NCBI GenBank assembly: GCA_002173095.1
Contig: NHBK01000008.1
Coordinates: 310,001 to 374,000, forward strand
Source of the DNA: Hyphomonadaceae bacterium TMED5
GTDB taxonomy: Bacteria; Pseudomonadota; Alphaproteobacteria; Caulobacterales; Hyphomonadaceae
Length of the DNA stretch: 64,000 nucleotides
Direction: 5' to 3'
Shown here: positions 44,895 through 54,960 of the stretch, piece after piece
Layout of the letters: each line of letters opens with the position of its first letter
Position numbering within the stretch: the stretch's first letter is position 1
Notes under the pieces: generated by a model
Seen by the model: the letters and a program-made list of their open reading frames with translations, nothing else
Told to the model about the DNA's origin: nothing
Databases searched by the model: none
Translations under genes and position numbers: made by a program

Positions 44895-45710
44895 ATGGCC
44901 GAGATTGCGATCAGTCTTGAGGAGAAATTGCGCAGCATGGCAAAACGCCTGCAGCGTTATGGGCGGAGCCTTATCTCCTTAGCCAGCCAGTTCATCGCGC
45001 CGGGCACGCAGGACAGCGCGCCCATGATACAGCAAAGCGCGCTTACCCGTATGCAGAGCCATATTCGCCGCGCTGAATACATGCTGCGGTGTTACATTCT
45101 ATGGATGGCGGCAGAAATGTGTCGCACCGGTCTGCAGCCTGCACCGAAACAAGAGAGGGCTCCACTAGGCGAACAGGTCTCTTCTGTTTCACCCCTCATT
45201 CAGCATCAGGAAAGAGAGCGGATCGCGCTCACTTCTGGCCGCATCCGGATTGGCGGCTTTCGTGTCACCACCCCTGAATTTTCAAACAGGAAATCGACGC
45301 GCCGCAAGCGCGTGTTCAGACTGGCACCTGACCCGTTAAGCGAGGTCGATGCCGGCTATATTCTCGCACGCCTCAATCGCCTGCCACGCATTCTGAAGCG
45401 CGCCGATGTGATAGCTGAAAGGCTCGTCTGGAAAGCGCTCAACTGTCATCCCGGAATGTCGGCAGACATATCCGAAACCAAGCCTCACCCGCTCTATTTT
45501 CGGCCTTTGCAGACCTGGCTTCCACCAGAAGTGATATGGAATAGCGGCGCCGAAGAGGATGAGCGCGCAGATTTAAACAATCTGCATTTAGAGGCGCGTT
45601 GCGCGTTGGAAGAGATTGGCCTTGGTATTCCGCCGCCCGGCCATGCAGATACGCTGCCCGAGCTTGCAGCTTTCAAACCACCACCTCCCCCACAGATACG
45701 ATCTTGCTAA
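44895..45710 (+). CDS. Unrecognised basic 271-residue protein
   Basis: Cytoplasmic protein without signal or membrane segments. The N-terminal half is helical and basic (EEKLRSMAKRLQRYGRSL, MQSHIRRAEYMLRCYILW); the middle is proline- and serine-rich (residues 80-110); then an Arg/Lys-rich patch (KSTRRKRVFRLAP), EVDAGYILARLNRLPRILKRADV and a proline-rich end (PPPPPQIRSC). The ATG at 44895 has no ribosome binding site. I do not know the family; the RRAEYMLR segment recalls uncharacterised alphaproteobacterial proteins. It lies just beyond the AT-rich unit and may belong to the accessory patch. Confidence 0.5.
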   Translation: MAEIAISLEEKLRSMAKRLQRYGRSLISLASQFIAPGTQDSAPMIQQSALTRMQSHIRRAEYMLRCYILWMAAEMCRTGLQPAPKQERAPLGEQVSSVSPLIQHQERERIALTSGRIRIGGFRVTTPEFSNRKSTRRKRVFRLAPDPLSEVDAGYILARLNRLPRILKRADVIAERLVWKALNCHPGMSADISETKPHPLYFRPLQTWLPPEVIWNSGAEEDERADLNNLHLEARCALEEIGLGIPPPGHADTLPELAAFKPPPPPQIRSC

Positions 45711-45927
45711 CCGCCGCCAGCCCCACTGGCGGCTAAAGGCGCAGGCTGAAACTCCGGCCATCCCCATAAAAAAGCGAAAAACGACAAAGCTATACATCAG
45801 AAGGACGGATGGAAATTCGTGCAGCGCGCTAAGGCATTGCTTCTGTTTCGAGCGAAGAAATAAGCTCAACATGTTCAGCTCGCTCAATATGTTTGTCGCA
45901 CGCGGAAACTGGGCGGACGCTTCACAC

Positions 45928-47211
45928 ATGACTGATCTGACCCGCCGTAAGCTCCTCGCCTCATCTGCCAGTGTTATGGCCGGTGCGGCGCTCGCCTCTA
46001 CCTCCAACGCCAATGCTCAGGGGGCAATCCCGCAAGTGACGGCTGGCACCAGCCCGCGCCCGGCCCCGGCCATTATTCAGGGCCTGCCAGATGTTCTGGT
46101 GGTGGGCGGCGGCGCGTTTGGCGCCTGGTCTGCGCTTTCGCTGTTGGAGAAAGGTGCGAAGGTCAAACTGGTTGACGCCTATGGCGTGGGCAATGCGCGC
46201 CAGACCTCTGGCGATGAAACGCGGCAGATCCGTGCGGCCTATGGCGAAGATGAAGTGTATTCGCGCTGGGCGATGCGCGCCTATGACCTTTGGCATCAGC
46301 GTCAGGACGAGTTTGGCCGCGGCATGATTTATGACAATGGCGTGCTCTCGGCGAATGAACCCGAAGATAAGCTCGCAGTGGAGATGGATATCTTCAATCG
46401 GCTTGGCATTCCATATGAAGTAATCCCGCATGACGAACTTGTGCGTCGCTGGCCGCAGGGGCGCTGGGACGATGTTGAGTACGCGCTCTACGAGCCAAAG
46501 GCCGGTACGGTGAAAGCGCGCGAAAGCCTGATCGCGGTGAGTGAGAACTTCCAGGCCAAGGGCGGCGAAGTGGACATGGCCCACGTCATGCCGGGCGCTA
46601 TGTCTGGCGGGACTATGGCCTCTGCTGTGATGAGCAATGGCGAAGATATCACTGCAGGCTCTTACCTGTTTGCCTGTGGGCCGTGGATTGGCGATGTCTT
46701 TCCGGACATTCTGGCCGGGTATATCCGCCTGCGCCGGTCTGAGGTTTATTATGTCGGCTCACCAGCAGGTGACACGCGCTACACCTATCGTGAGTTTCCG
46801 AATATGTGGGAGCCGCATGCGGGCGCCTATGCGATGAGCGACATTGATTATGGCTATAAGGTTGTGCCGCGCTTTGGCATTGGCATTGACCCAACAGATG
46901 ATGACCGCGTGCCATCCTCCTTCCTGATGCTGAAAGTGTATGACTATCTGCGCCAGCGCCTGCCGGGTCTTGTCGATCAGCCGATTGTGGCGTCCCGTGT
47001 GTGTGCGCTCGAGATTTCCAACAACCATCACTACATTATCGACCAGCACCCTGAGGCGTCGAATGTGTGGATAGCCGGCGGCGGCTCTGGTCATGCCTTC
47101 AAAATGGGCCCGATGCTGGGTGAGTATATCTCAGACCGCATGCTGAGCCTTGCTGATGACCCGGAGCTTCGTGACCTCTACGCGATTGCGACGCACGCGC
47201 CTCACGCCTGA
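45928..47211 (+). CDS. Tat-exported FAD-dependent oxidoreductase (DAO / sarcosine-oxidase-like)
   Basis: Flavoprotein that oxidises an amine or amino acid; the substrate is unknown. The N-terminus LTRRKLLASSASVMAGAALA is a twin-arginine signal peptide. The FAD-binding motif VLVVGGGAFGAWSAL follows at about residue 55, and the substrate-side DAO fold includes SDIDYGYKVVPRFG and NVWIAGGGSGHAFKMGPMLG. ATG 45928 is selected because the Tat motif starts there; the frame is open far upstream. About 427 residues. Convergent with recO (3-base gap). Periplasmic amine oxidases of this form are uncommon compared with the cytoplasmic sarcosine oxidases. Confidence 0.85.
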   Translation: MTDLTRRKLLASSASVMAGAALASTSNANAQGAIPQVTAGTSPRPAPAIIQGLPDVLVVGGGAFGAWSALSLLEKGAKVKLVDAYGVGNARQTSGDETRQIRAAYGEDEVYSRWAMRAYDLWHQRQDEFGRGMIYDNGVLSANEPEDKLAVEMDIFNRLGIPYEVIPHDELVRRWPQGRWDDVEYALYEPKAGTVKARESLIAVSENFQAKGGEVDMAHVMPGAMSGGTMASAVMSNGEDITAGSYLFACGPWIGDVFPDILAGYIRLRRSEVYYVGSPAGDTRYTYREFPNMWEPHAGAYAMSDIDYGYKVVPRFGIGIDPTDDDRVPSSFLMLKVYDYLRQRLPGLVDQPIVASRVCALEISNNHHYIIDQHPEASNVWIAGGGSGHAFKMGPMLGEYISDRMLSLADDPELRDLYAIATHAPHA

Positions 47212-47214
47212 GGT

Positions 47215-47958
47215 TTATGCGAAGACGACAAGGCCTAAATCGACCAGCCTGCGGATCATGAGTTCGCGGGCACCGGGCGGCGGGCGATGGGCTTCGGCGT
47301 ATAGGCGGCCCGTAATAAAATGACCGGTCAGGTAAAAGCCCTGCCCGATATCCAATGGCTCGGCATCAGCGTCTGAGCTTGTGAGGAAGGCCGGCAGCGG
47401 CAAAAGCTTGTCGACATATTCCGGCACTTCTTCGCCGCATGCCGCGCGCCCGGTTCGGGGGCTGACATGGGTGAGCTTATCTTTACGGCCGGAGACCGCG
47501 CATTTGGTAAAGTCGAGGCCATAACCAACGGTACGAAGGAAGCCGACTTCCCAGCTCACCATGAGAGCTGGCCAGACCTCTTTTTCAGAGAGGTGATCCA
47601 GCACCGTTTCGGTCGCATCATAAAGCGCCGGATAGGCCTGCCCATCCGGCAGCGAGGTATTGAGGAGAGAGGTGACAGAATTGAGCGCTGTCAGCGCAAG
47701 CCTGGACGAGAGATACATGGCCGCGCGATTGGCGGTCGGTTCGGACAGATTGAAATGGCCGAGCTGGTTTTCCGTCCGCGCGCGCCATTCCAGCTCAAGC
47801 GAGGTGCCGACTTCATAAGAGGCGCGTTTTTTAGAGCTGCCGCCGCCATAAATCATGCCGGACTGACGGCCATGCTCACGCGTGAAGGCATCAAGGATCA
47901 GCCCGTTCTCACCAAACCGGCGGGTGCCAAGAACAATGCCCTGATCGCGCCATTCCAT
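47215..47958 (-). CDS. recO: DNA repair protein RecO
   Basis: Loads RecA onto SSB-coated gaps with RecR. MEWRDQGIVLGTRRFGENGLILDAFT is the standard OB-fold N-terminus (given in part), followed by GRQSGMIYGGGSSKKRA and a helical C-terminal domain. The zinc-finger cysteines of some RecO proteins are reduced here to C172 and C188. 247 residues. It ends the conserved rpoZ-to-recO run, after a 148-base gap from era that contains a repeat motif. Confidence 0.9.
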   Translation of the reverse strand: MEWRDQGIVLGTRRFGENGLILDAFTREHGRQSGMIYGGGSSKKRASYEVGTSLELEWRARTENQLGHFNLSEPTANRAAMYLSSRLALTALNSVTSLLNTSLPDGQAYPALYDATETVLDHLSEKEVWPALMVSWEVGFLRTVGYGLDFTKCAVSGRKDKLTHVSPRTGRAACGEEVPEYVDKLLPLPAFLTSSDADAEPLDIGQGFYLTGHFITGRLYAEAHRPPPGARELMIRRLVDLGLVVFA

Positions 47959-48034
47959 TTAGATGGTGTGCTCGCGCGGTTTCCTCGCAAGCTCGGAAGC
48001 GCTGCGCCCGACCGTTGGTCGTGAAGCGTGCAAC

Positions 48035-48056
48035 ACAAGCGACTGCGTAGGCGCAG
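48035..48056 (+). repeat. ACAAG-N4-TGCG(C/T)AGGCG(C/T)AG motif
   Basis: A 22-base motif in the era-recO gap that matches the 3' parts of the repeats at 43670-43691 and 43875-43896 at all but a few positions. A CGACC/GGTCG hairpin lies just before it (48009-48021). Confidence 0.5.
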
Positions 48057-48106
48057 AATGCCCGAACGCAGTGAGGAATTGCATTCGAGCAGATGGAGCC
48101 AACACC

Positions 48107-49060
48107 TTATACATCAAACTCCAGACCAAACGGGGTGTAGGAATCCCGCTTCTCTGCCCAGTTTTCATCGACTTTGACGAACAGGAAGAGGTGAACCTTG
48201 CGGTCCAGCATCTCTTCAAGTTCTTCGCGTGAGCGCTTGCCGATTTCCTTGATGGTTGCGCCCTGTTTGCCGAGCACCATGCCTTTATGGTTCTCACGGC
48301 CAACAATGACAGCCTGCTGGATTTTTACCGAGCCATCTTTGCGCTCTTCCCAGGTCTCTGTGTCCACCATGAGCTGATATGGCAGCTCCTCATGGAGACG
48401 CAGCATCAGTTTCTCACGGGTGATTTCAGATGCGAGGAGACGCATAGGCAGGTCAGCCGTCATTTCCGGGTCGTAGAGATAAGGACCTTCAGGCAGCTTG
48501 CTGGCCAGATGGGAAATCAGTGGAGAGGTACCGTCGCCATTTGCCGCAGAAATCGGGAAGATTTCCTCGTAAATATCTTCGGCATGAAGCTTCTGAATGA
48601 TTGGCAGGATTTCGGAATGATCGAACTCGTCAATCTTGTTGAGTGCGAGCACAGCTTTGCGACCGAGTTTTTTCAGGTCTTCGATGACGCGGCGATCATC
48701 TTCCATGGATTTCTTCTGCGCGCCCGTCAGCGGGCGACCCAGCGTTTCAGCTACCCAGCCTGTTGCGTCGATGACGTGAAGAATGACGTCAGCATCTTCC
48801 GCGCCGGCAAGCGCCGCTTTCACCATGGCACGGTCGAGGCGGCGGCGGGTTTTGAAAATACCCGGCGTGTCGAGCAGGATGAGCTGCGCACCTTCGTGCA
48901 TAGCAATGCCACGCACCGGGAAACGGGTGGTCTGGACCTTCTGGGTCACAATGGCGACCTTTGAGCCAACCAGTCGGTTCACCAATGTAGACTTACCGGC
49001 GTTTGGCGCACCAATGACGGCAACGAAGCCTGACCGTGAGTTTTCAGTTTCAGGCGTCAT
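48107..49060 (-). CDS. era: GTPase Era
   Basis: Essential GTPase that binds the 3' end of 16S rRNA during 30S maturation. G1 GAPNAGKST, G3 DTPG, G4 NKID and the C-terminal KH domain (LGKQGATIKEIGKRSREELEE, in part) are present. The start is either ATG 49060 (AAGGA ten bases upstream) or ATG 49069; both overlap the rnc gene's end. About 317 residues. Part of the rnc-era pair. Confidence 0.97.
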   Translation of the reverse strand: MTPETENSRSGFVAVIGAPNAGKSTLVNRLVGSKVAIVTQKVQTTRFPVRGIAMHEGAQLILLDTPGIFKTRRRLDRAMVKAALAGAEDADVILHVIDATGWVAETLGRPLTGAQKKSMEDDRRVIEDLKKLGRKAVLALNKIDEFDHSEILPIIQKLHAEDIYEEIFPISAANGDGTSPLISHLASKLPEGPYLYDPEMTADLPMRLLASEITREKLMLRLHEELPYQLMVDTETWEERKDGSVKIQQAVIVGRENHKGMVLGKQGATIKEIGKRSREELEEMLDRKVHLFLFVKVDENWAEKRDSYTPFGLEFDV

Positions 49061-49826
49061 CCGCCACATATCCTTCTATTTCCCGCGCGGCGAGCATAGC
49101 CTTGGCCGCTTCGCGCTGAGCATCTTGTTTTGAATTACCACGTCCTTCGACCGGCGCGAAATCACCGACCAGAACACGTGCTGCAAATTGGGGAGCATGG
49201 TCAGGTCCATCCTGACCGACAATCTCATAAGTTGGGGTTGGGTAGCCTTCGGCCTGCGCCCATTCCTGAAGGGCCGATTTAGGGTCTTTTGGCCGTTTGC
49301 CAACCGTTTTTATCAAAGGCGCCCAATATTGTTCGATAATGGCGACTGCGGGTTTCATCCCGCCATCCAGATACACCGCACCAAGCAGCGCCTCACAAAT
49401 ATCAGCAAGAATGGAAACCTTCTCGCGGCCGCCCGCTTTTTCCTCTGCCGTATCCAGAATGAGGCAGGCATCGAGCTCCATTTTCAAAGAAACAGAGGCA
49501 CAGGCATCGCGATTGACGAGCGCATTCAGTCGGGGCGCAAGACCGCCCTCTGGTTCGCCTTCAAACTTGCGGAACAGAAGATCCGCAATCGTTAGTCCGA
49601 GAACGCGGTCGCCCAGAAATTCCAGACGCTCATAGGAAAAGCGTGAGCTGAACTCCTGAACTGAGCTGGAATGCGTCATAGCGCGATCAAGCAAGGTCCT
49701 GTCGGTGAACCGATAATTGATCCGGTCTTCCAACGCAGACACAGCGTCTTCGCTCAGACGTGGAAGCCTGGCTGTCTGCTTGGCGCGGGCCCGAAGCCGG
49801 GTGCGTTTAGGGCGTGTCGGTTTCAA
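49050..49826 (-). CDS. rnc: Ribonuclease III
   Basis: Double-strand-specific endoribonuclease that processes rRNA and some mRNAs. Signature [13 protein letters not shown] and [15 protein letters not shown] carry the catalytic acidic residues; a C-terminal dsRNA-binding domain ends [17 protein letters not shown] basic N-terminal arm of about 20 residues precedes the fold. It overlaps acpS by four bases at its start and era at its end. Confidence 0.97.
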   Translation of the reverse strand: MKPTRPKRTRLRARAKQTARLPRLSEDAVSALEDRINYRFTDRTLLDRAMTHSSSVQEFSSRFSYERLEFLGDRVLGLTIADLLFRKFEGEPEGGLAPRLNALVNRDACASVSLKMELDACLILDTAEEKAGGREKVSILADICEALLGAVYLDGGMKPAVAIIEQYWAPLIKTVGKRPKDPKSALQEWAQAEGYPTPTYEIVGQDGPDHAPQFAARVLVGDFAPVEGRGNSKQDAQREAAKAMLAAREIEGYVADDA

Positions 49827-50236
49827 GGATACATGCCCTTCGGAAACGCTTCGATGATTACCATGGCCAATGCGTAGGGATCATCGTCGGTAATGGAGAG
49901 ATGAATATGCGCATCCCAGCCTTCAGGTGTCATTTGCTTCAGACGTTCTGCAGCGCCGCCAGTCAGCTCCATGGTGGGCTTACCGCTTGGCAAATTCACA
50001 ACGCCCATGTGCTTCCAGTGCACGCCGCGACGAGGAACGCCCGTTCCCAGCGCCTTGGCGCACGCTTCTTTGGCCGCAAAGCGTTTGGCATAGGTTTCAG
50101 CGCTGAGCTTTCGACGCTCTGCAAGCGCGATTTCAGTTGGCGTATAGACGCGGTTTTTAAACCGCTCTCCGAACCGCTCCAGCGTTCCGCGGATACGACG
50201 AATATCCGCCATGTCCTGCCCCATGCCTATAATCAT
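49823..50236 (-). CDS. acpS: Holo-[acyl-carrier-protein] synthase
   Basis: Attaches 4'-phosphopantetheine from CoA to acyl carrier protein. The metal-binding Asp in [12 protein letters not shown] and the [16 protein letters not shown] segment with its Glu are canonical. 137 residues. Overlaps pdxJ and rnc by four bases each; in many relatives the signal peptidase gene lepB separates acpS from rnc, but here there is no space for it. Confidence 0.95.
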   Translation of the reverse strand: MIIGMGQDMADIRRIRGTLERFGERFKNRVYTPTEIALAERRKLSAETYAKRFAAKEACAKALGTGVPRRGVHWKHMGVVNLPSGKPTMELTGGAAERLKQMTPEGWDAHIHLSITDDDPYALAMVIIEAFPKGMYP

Positions 50237-50976
50237 GCACGCGCCTCATCCATCAGGCGGCGCATTTCGCGGATCGCGGCCTCCAGCCCAACAAATACAG
50301 CTTCGCCGATGATAAAATGACCAATATTGAGTTCTGTGAGCTCTGGAATTTCTGCAATCGGCATCACAGTGTCATAGGTCAGACCATGGCCAGCCTGAGG
50401 CTCAATGCCAAGTTCTACCGCCCGCTCTGCACAGGCTTTAATGCGTTCAAGCTCTTCACCGGCGAGCACACCCTCACCTGCCATACATAGCTCAACAAAG
50501 CGGCCTGTATGGAACTCAGTGACGCTTGCGCCGATCTGTTTTGCGGCCGCGAGCTGAACCATGTCTGGCTCGATGAATAGAGAAACCTTGGAGCCATTCT
50601 CGACGAGCTGACGCACAAATGGCGCGAGCAGATTGTGCTGACGCGCAACGTCCAGTCCGCCCTCAGTCGTACGTTCTTCGCGCTTTTCAGGCACGAACAT
50701 CGCGGTTTCAGGTTTGAAAGCCAGGGCGATGTCCAGCATTTCCTCAACGGCTGCCATCTCCAGATTGATTGGCAGACTTGAGGCTTCGCGCACGCGCTGA
50801 AGGTCTTCATCACGAATGTGACGACGGTCTTCACGCAAATGGATGGTCAGGCCGTCACCGCCTGCGCGACTGACAATTTCCGCCGCCCGGAACGGGTCCG
50901 GGTGCAGGCCGCCACGCGCATTACGAATGGTCGCGACATGGTCGATATTGACGCCAAGCCGGATGCGGTCTGCCAT
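50233..50976 (-). CDS. pdxJ: Pyridoxine 5'-phosphate synthase
   Basis: Ring-closing enzyme of the DXP-dependent vitamin B6 pathway. [36 protein letters not shown] and the C-terminal [19 protein letters not shown] are diagnostic of the TIM barrel. 247 residues. Its start overlaps the end of pyrE; cotranscribed with pyrE and acpS. Confidence 0.97.
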   Translation of the reverse strand: MADRIRLGVNIDHVATIRNARGGLHPDPFRAAEIVSRAGGDGLTIHLREDRRHIRDEDLQRVREASSLPINLEMAAVEEMLDIALAFKPETAMFVPEKREERTTEGGLDVARQHNLLAPFVRQLVENGSKVSLFIEPDMVQLAAAKQIGASVTEFHTGRFVELCMAGEGVLAGEELERIKACAERAVELGIEPQAGHGLTYDTVMPIAEIPELTELNIGHFIIGEAVFVGLEAAIREMRRLMDEARA

Positions 50977-51560
50977 CAGAATTTTCTCCGACTGCCCGGT
51001 TTAACAGGCTCAAGTGCAGCAAGTTCTGGCGGCAGATCGTTCGGGTCGTAATCCGGGAAATCGACAGCCGCGAGTGAAAGGAGCTTCGTGCCCACATCCG
51101 CCTTGCCATTCGAACGGTCGATAATACACGCACCGCCGATCAGCTCGCCCGGATACTCCTCAAGGGCCGCAACCGTTTCACGGAAAGACTTACCGGTGGT
51201 CACAATATCTTCCATCAGAAGAATGCGATCGCCTTCGTGGAATTCAAAGCCGCGCTTATAGACGAGCACATCATCTTCATTGCGCTCTGCAAACATGGCG
51301 CGCGCACCCAGCTGGCGAGCCATTTCATAGCCAGGAATAATCCCGCCCACAGCCGGGCCGGTCACCACAGTGATCTCACCATATTCAGCGCGGATGCGTT
51401 CAGCGAGCGCTGCACAAAGCTTCTCTGACACGGCAGGCTGCGAGAAAACCAGCGCCTTTTGCAGGAAAACAGGGCTGCGTCGACCAGAGGACAGGATGAA
51501 ATGGCCTTCCAGCAAAGCGTCAGCGTCGCGGAATGCCTGCAATACGTCTTCCGGTGTCAT
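50976..51560 (-). CDS. pyrE: Orotate phosphoribosyltransferase
   Basis: Joins orotate and PRPP in pyrimidine synthesis. The PRPP loop is [19 protein letters not shown] and the [15 protein letters not shown] segment binds substrate. 194 residues, compact alphaproteobacterial type. It starts two bases from the rsh stop and shares its end with the pdxJ start. Confidence 0.95.
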   Translation of the reverse strand: MTPEDVLQAFRDADALLEGHFILSSGRRSPVFLQKALVFSQPAVSEKLCAALAERIRAEYGEITVVTGPAVGGIIPGYEMARQLGARAMFAERNEDDVLVYKRGFEFHEGDRILLMEDIVTTGKSFRETVAALEEYPGELIGGACIIDRSNGKADVGTKLLSLAAVDFPDYDPNDLPPELAALEPVKPGSRRKF

Positions 51561-51562
51561 GT

Positions 51563-53803
51563 CTAATTCCTTATGCGTTCAGCACGATCCACAGCCGACA
51601 GCGAACGAAGCGAAGCGAGGATCAATGCGAGGTGTTTGAGATCTGCGACTTCGATATCGAACAGAAGGTCCATGAAATCAATTGATCTCTCACCTGAATT
51701 TACGCCCATAATATTGCTGCCGCTTTCGGCAATGGCCGTACAAAGCTCGGCCATCACGCCTGGGCGGTTATGTGCCGTGACCTTGATCCGCCCCAGAGCC
51801 ATCATGCCACCCGGCGGCATGCCAGACCATGAAAGGTCAAACCAACGGGATTCGGCTGCGTCATCATCAGCCAGACGATTACAATCGATCACATGGACCG
51901 TAATCGGCTCACCCTTTTTCTGAATGCCAACAATCCGGTCGCCCAATACAGGCTGGCAGTCCGAACACAGATGCAGCGCGCCACCTGATGGAAGGTCGCG
52001 AATGTCGATCAGACGATTTGCCGTGCTCTCATTCAGACGGATCGCCTCGAATGAGCGTAGAATCTCATGCGCACGCGCCGGAAAGGCCTCCGTCAGCACC
52101 TTGCCAACATCCAGCGACTGACGCCCCAGCGCATCCAGAAGCGCTCCACCATCCTTCAGAGACAGTCGGTGCGCAATCTCGTCCAGATTCACCTGATCAG
52201 GGGTCAGTTGAAGGCTTTCCAGCGCCGCCGCCAGCGTGCGTTGGCCGAGCGCATGATAGCTCTCAATTTCGCGGGATCGGATAAGTCTCCGAATGGCAGA
52301 GCGTGCGCGGCCTGTACGTGTCAGCGCTTCCCAGCCCTGAACCACTTTTTTGTTTTCGCCGCGGATAATATCAACGACGTCGCCATTTTTGAGCTCCGTC
52401 CGCAGAGGACGGGTCTCGCCATTGATACGGCAGCCCGTGCAGCTATCACCCACATTGGTGTGAACCGCATACGCAAAATCGAGTGGCATTGCCCCGTTTG
52501 GAAGAACGATCAGGCGCCCCTTCGGCGTGAAGGCAAAGACGTGATCCATATACATTTCGAGCTTTGCATGCTCGTAGAATTCCTGAGCATCTGCGCCATC
52601 GCCCATCATGTCTGCAAAGGCGATCAGGCTGGCTGCAGGGTCCAGGCCCGCCTCCAGCGCGCCTTCTGCGTCAAAGCCATATTTGGAATTCTTGTAAGAC
52701 CAGTGCGCGGCAATACCTGTCTCAGCGGTGCGGTTCATATCTTCGGTACGGATCTGAAGTTCGATCCGGCGATTACCCGCCGCGCGTACCGTCGTATGAA
52801 TTGAGCGATAGCCGTTTGGCTTCGGCATAGAGATATAATCGCGGAAACGATCCTGCAGGCAGGACCATTTCTGGTGCACCTCACCCAGCATCTGATAGCA
52901 GTCTGCCGGCTCTTTCAGGATCAGACGAAAAGCAAAAATGTCGGCAACATCGCGAAAGGAAATATCCTTACGCTTAAGCTTGCGCCAGATGGAATATGGC
53001 TGTTTCTGACGTCCGACCACGCGGCCTTCGACGCCCGCACGGGAGACCATTTCCTGAAGCTCCACGCCCACACGCTCGACATCGTCTTCACTGCGGGACC
53101 GCAGCTCTTTCAGGCGCAATTGAAGGGCCGAATAGGCTTCAGGGTTTAGCTGTCGGAACGACAAGTCTTCGAGTTCGGCAGCAAATTTATAGACACCGAC
53201 CCGCCGGGCCAGCGGCGCATAGATTTCCATCGTCTCGCGGGAGATGCGCTTGCGCTTCTCTTCCTTCGGAACGAAGTGAATGGTGCGCATATTATGCAGA
53301 CGGTCTGCCAGCTTCACCAAAAGGACACGCAAATCCTGAATGGACGCCAGAATGAACTTCTGGAAGTTCTCGGCCTGTTTGGATTGTTCAGAAGTGTATT
53401 CGAGTTCACTCAGCTTTGTGACACCCGCCACCAGCTCAGCAACCTCTTCACCGAACAGACCTTTGATCTCATCATAGGTCGCATCTGTATCTTCGATCGT
53501 ATCGTGCAGCAGTCCCGCCACAATGCTCGCCTCATCAAGGCGCAGCTCGGTCAGAATGCCCGCAACAGATACAGGGTGGGAATAGTATGGGTCGCCAGAC
53601 GCGCGCTTCTGCGTGCCATGCTTCATCATGGCATACACATAGGCCGCATTGAGCTGGTCTTCAGAGGCCTGAGGCGCATAGGCCTGCACGCGCTCTACCA
53701 GCTCATACTGGCGCAAAAACGTCGCTGGAGCCGCACTCACAGGTGGGCTCAGCAACGGTTTCGTTTCGGTCTGAATTGGTGTCGTATTTCCGTCCGGGGC
53801 CAT
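51563..53803 (-). CDS. rsh: Bifunctional (p)ppGpp synthetase/hydrolase RelA/SpoT (Rsh)
   Basis: Makes and degrades the alarmone (p)ppGpp; in alphaproteobacteria a single Rsh does both. The HD hydrolase domain has [12 protein letters not shown] and LLHDTIEDT intact; the synthetase has [14 protein letters not shown] and [14 protein letters not shown] and C-terminal ACT domains follow. 746 residues with an additional polar N-terminal arm of 27. Upstream is rpoZ and downstream pyrE. The terminal region of the polypeptide ends in the ACT domain, so the full regulatory half is there. Confidence 0.97.
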   Translation of the reverse strand: MAPDGNTTPIQTETKPLLSPPVSAAPATFLRQYELVERVQAYAPQASEDQLNAAYVYAMMKHGTQKRASGDPYYSHPVSVAGILTELRLDEASIVAGLLHDTIEDTDATYDEIKGLFGEEVAELVAGVTKLSELEYTSEQSKQAENFQKFILASIQDLRVLLVKLADRLHNMRTIHFVPKEEKRKRISRETMEIYAPLARRVGVYKFAAELEDLSFRQLNPEAYSALQLRLKELRSRSEDDVERVGVELQEMVSRAGVEGRVVGRQKQPYSIWRKLKRKDISFRDVADIFAFRLILKEPADCYQMLGEVHQKWSCLQDRFRDYISMPKPNGYRSIHTTVRAAGNRRIELQIRTEDMNRTAETGIAAHWSYKNSKYGFDAEGALEAGLDPAASLIAFADMMGDGADAQEFYEHAKLEMYMDHVFAFTPKGRLIVLPNGAMPLDFAYAVHTNVGDSCTGCRINGETRPLRTELKNGDVVDIIRGENKKVVQGWEALTRTGRARSAIRRLIRSREIESYHALGQRTLAAALESLQLTPDQVNLDEIAHRLSLKDGGALLDALGRQSLDVGKVLTEAFPARAHEILRSFEAIRLNESTANRLIDIRDLPSGGALHLCSDCQPVLGDRIVGIQKKGEPITVHVIDCNRLADDDAAESRWFDLSWSGMPPGGMMALGRIKVTAHNRPGVMAELCTAIAESGSNIMGVNSGERSIDFMDLLFDIEVADLKHLALILASLRSLSAVDRAERIRN

Positions 53804-53842
53804 AGTACTGAACTTTATAGCACAGACCGGCGGTAAATCAGC

Positions 53843-54193
53843 CTAGTAGCGATCTTCGCGCGCGGACTCGATTTCCTGCTGATACGCTTTCATGACGTCT
53901 TCCTCAGACGCAGTCGGCGCAGCTTCCAGAGCGCGTTTATCTTCTTCACGCTCAGTTTCTTCGCTTGGACGAACCGTCTGAAGATTTGCGATCAGCGCTT
54001 CCTTGACATTACCAAGGTCGACAGCGTCTTCTGCGATTTCGCGAAGTGCCACAACCGGATCTTTGTCATTGTCACGCTCAATGCCCATAGGAGAGCCTTC
54101 GCGGATCATGCGCGCACGGTGTGCAGCCAGAAGAACGAGTTGAAAGCGATTATCGACCTTATCGAGGCAGTCCTCAACAGTAACGCGAGCCAT
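53843..54193 (-). CDS. rpoZ: RNA polymerase omega subunit
   Basis: Small RNA polymerase subunit, also needed for the ppGpp response. [20 protein letters not shown] opens the protein, followed by LAAHRARMI and [16 protein letters not shown]. 116 residues, with a charged C-terminal tail ending REDRY. ATG 54193 is preferred since the conserved family sequence begins there; the frame is open a further 66 bases. Followed by rsh, a conserved alphaproteobacterial pairing. Confidence 0.95.
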   Translation of the reverse strand: MARVTVEDCLDKVDNRFQLVLLAAHRARMIREGSPMGIERDNDKDPVVALREIAEDAVDLGNVKEALIANLQTVRPSEETEREEDKRALEAAPTASEEDVMKAYQQEIESAREDRY

Positions 54194-54387
54194 TAGACCA
54201 TCCAGTGTTTGGGAAGCAATTCTTCTGTTTAGCCGGAAAATCAAGATAGCACAAGGCACAAGCCGCTCAGTATTTGGGCGTTTACTGAAACGTCACAGCT
54301 TAGTTGCGCTTGCCGCTTGATATTATTGGTCGAATCTCAACGGTGGCGCTCACTACGAATATATTTGTGACAGTTTTGCGAGGATCT

Positions 54388-54960
54388 GTGGCCTTTTATC
54401 AGAATGAACGTATCGCGTTATTTATCGACGGAGCGAATCTTTATTCGGCCGCAAAAACCGTCAATGTCGAAATTGATTATCGCAAATTGCTGGATGAGTT
54501 CCGCAAACGTGGCCGCCTTCTAAGAGCCTATTATTATACCGCGCTCATCGAGAATGATGATTACTCCCCTATCCGCCCTCTCGTCGACTGGCTTCAGTAC
54601 AATGGCTTCAATGTCATCACAAAATCCGCGCGCGAGTTCACTGACCGCGATGGGCGACGCCGGGTCAAAGGCGATATGGATGTGGAAATCACAGTCGACA
54701 TGATGAACCTGGCGCCAAGCCTCGATCATATCGTTCTGTTCTCAGGCGATGGCGATCTGACACGCGTGGTTCAGGCCGTGAAAGATAAAGGTGTACGCGT
54801 CAGCGTCGTTTCTACCGTCAAAAGTCAGCCCGCCATGATCTCTGATGATCTGCGCCGTGCAGCCGACAGTTTCATTGACCTGACCGATCTTGCTAAACTA
54901 ATCGGAAGACCACCGCGTGAAGATGGGGATTCCGATAGCGACTATGGCGACGATGACTAA
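54388..54960 (+). CDS. NYN domain protein (LabA/DUF88 family)
   Basis: PIN-like nuclease-fold protein, 190 residues. The Asp residues of the putative metal site are in IALFIDGANLYSAAKT, KGDMDVEITVDMM and LFSGDGDLTRVV. The acidic end (DGDSDSDYGDDD) is unusual. GTG 54388 is chosen for the AGGA just before it; other starts upstream lack one. RNA degradation or processing is inferred from fold relatives. Divergent from rpoZ and overlapping the UDG gene by 17 bases. Confidence 0.85.
   Translation: MAFYQNERIALFIDGANLYSAAKTVNVEIDYRKLLDEFRKRGRLLRAYYYTALIENDDYSPIRPLVDWLQYNGFNVITKSAREFTDRDGRRRVKGDMDVEITVDMMNLAPSLDHIVLFSGDGDLTRVVQAVKDKGVRVSVVSTVKSQPAMISDDLRRAADSFIDLTDLAKLIGRPPREDGDSDSDYGDDD

Noticed and set aside
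43461-44900. Insertion sequence, prophage or integrase remnant around the repeats and AT-rich genes
   Set aside because: No transposase, integrase or terminal inverted repeats could be found, and no tRNA that could serve as an attachment site.
45714-45732. CCGCCAG/CTGGCGG hairpin after the 271-residue gene as a terminator
   Set aside because: The stem is good but no T-run follows on either strand.
47959-48106. Gene in the era-recO gap
   Set aside because: Frames through it run into era and have no ribosome binding site; the gap holds the repeat motif instead.
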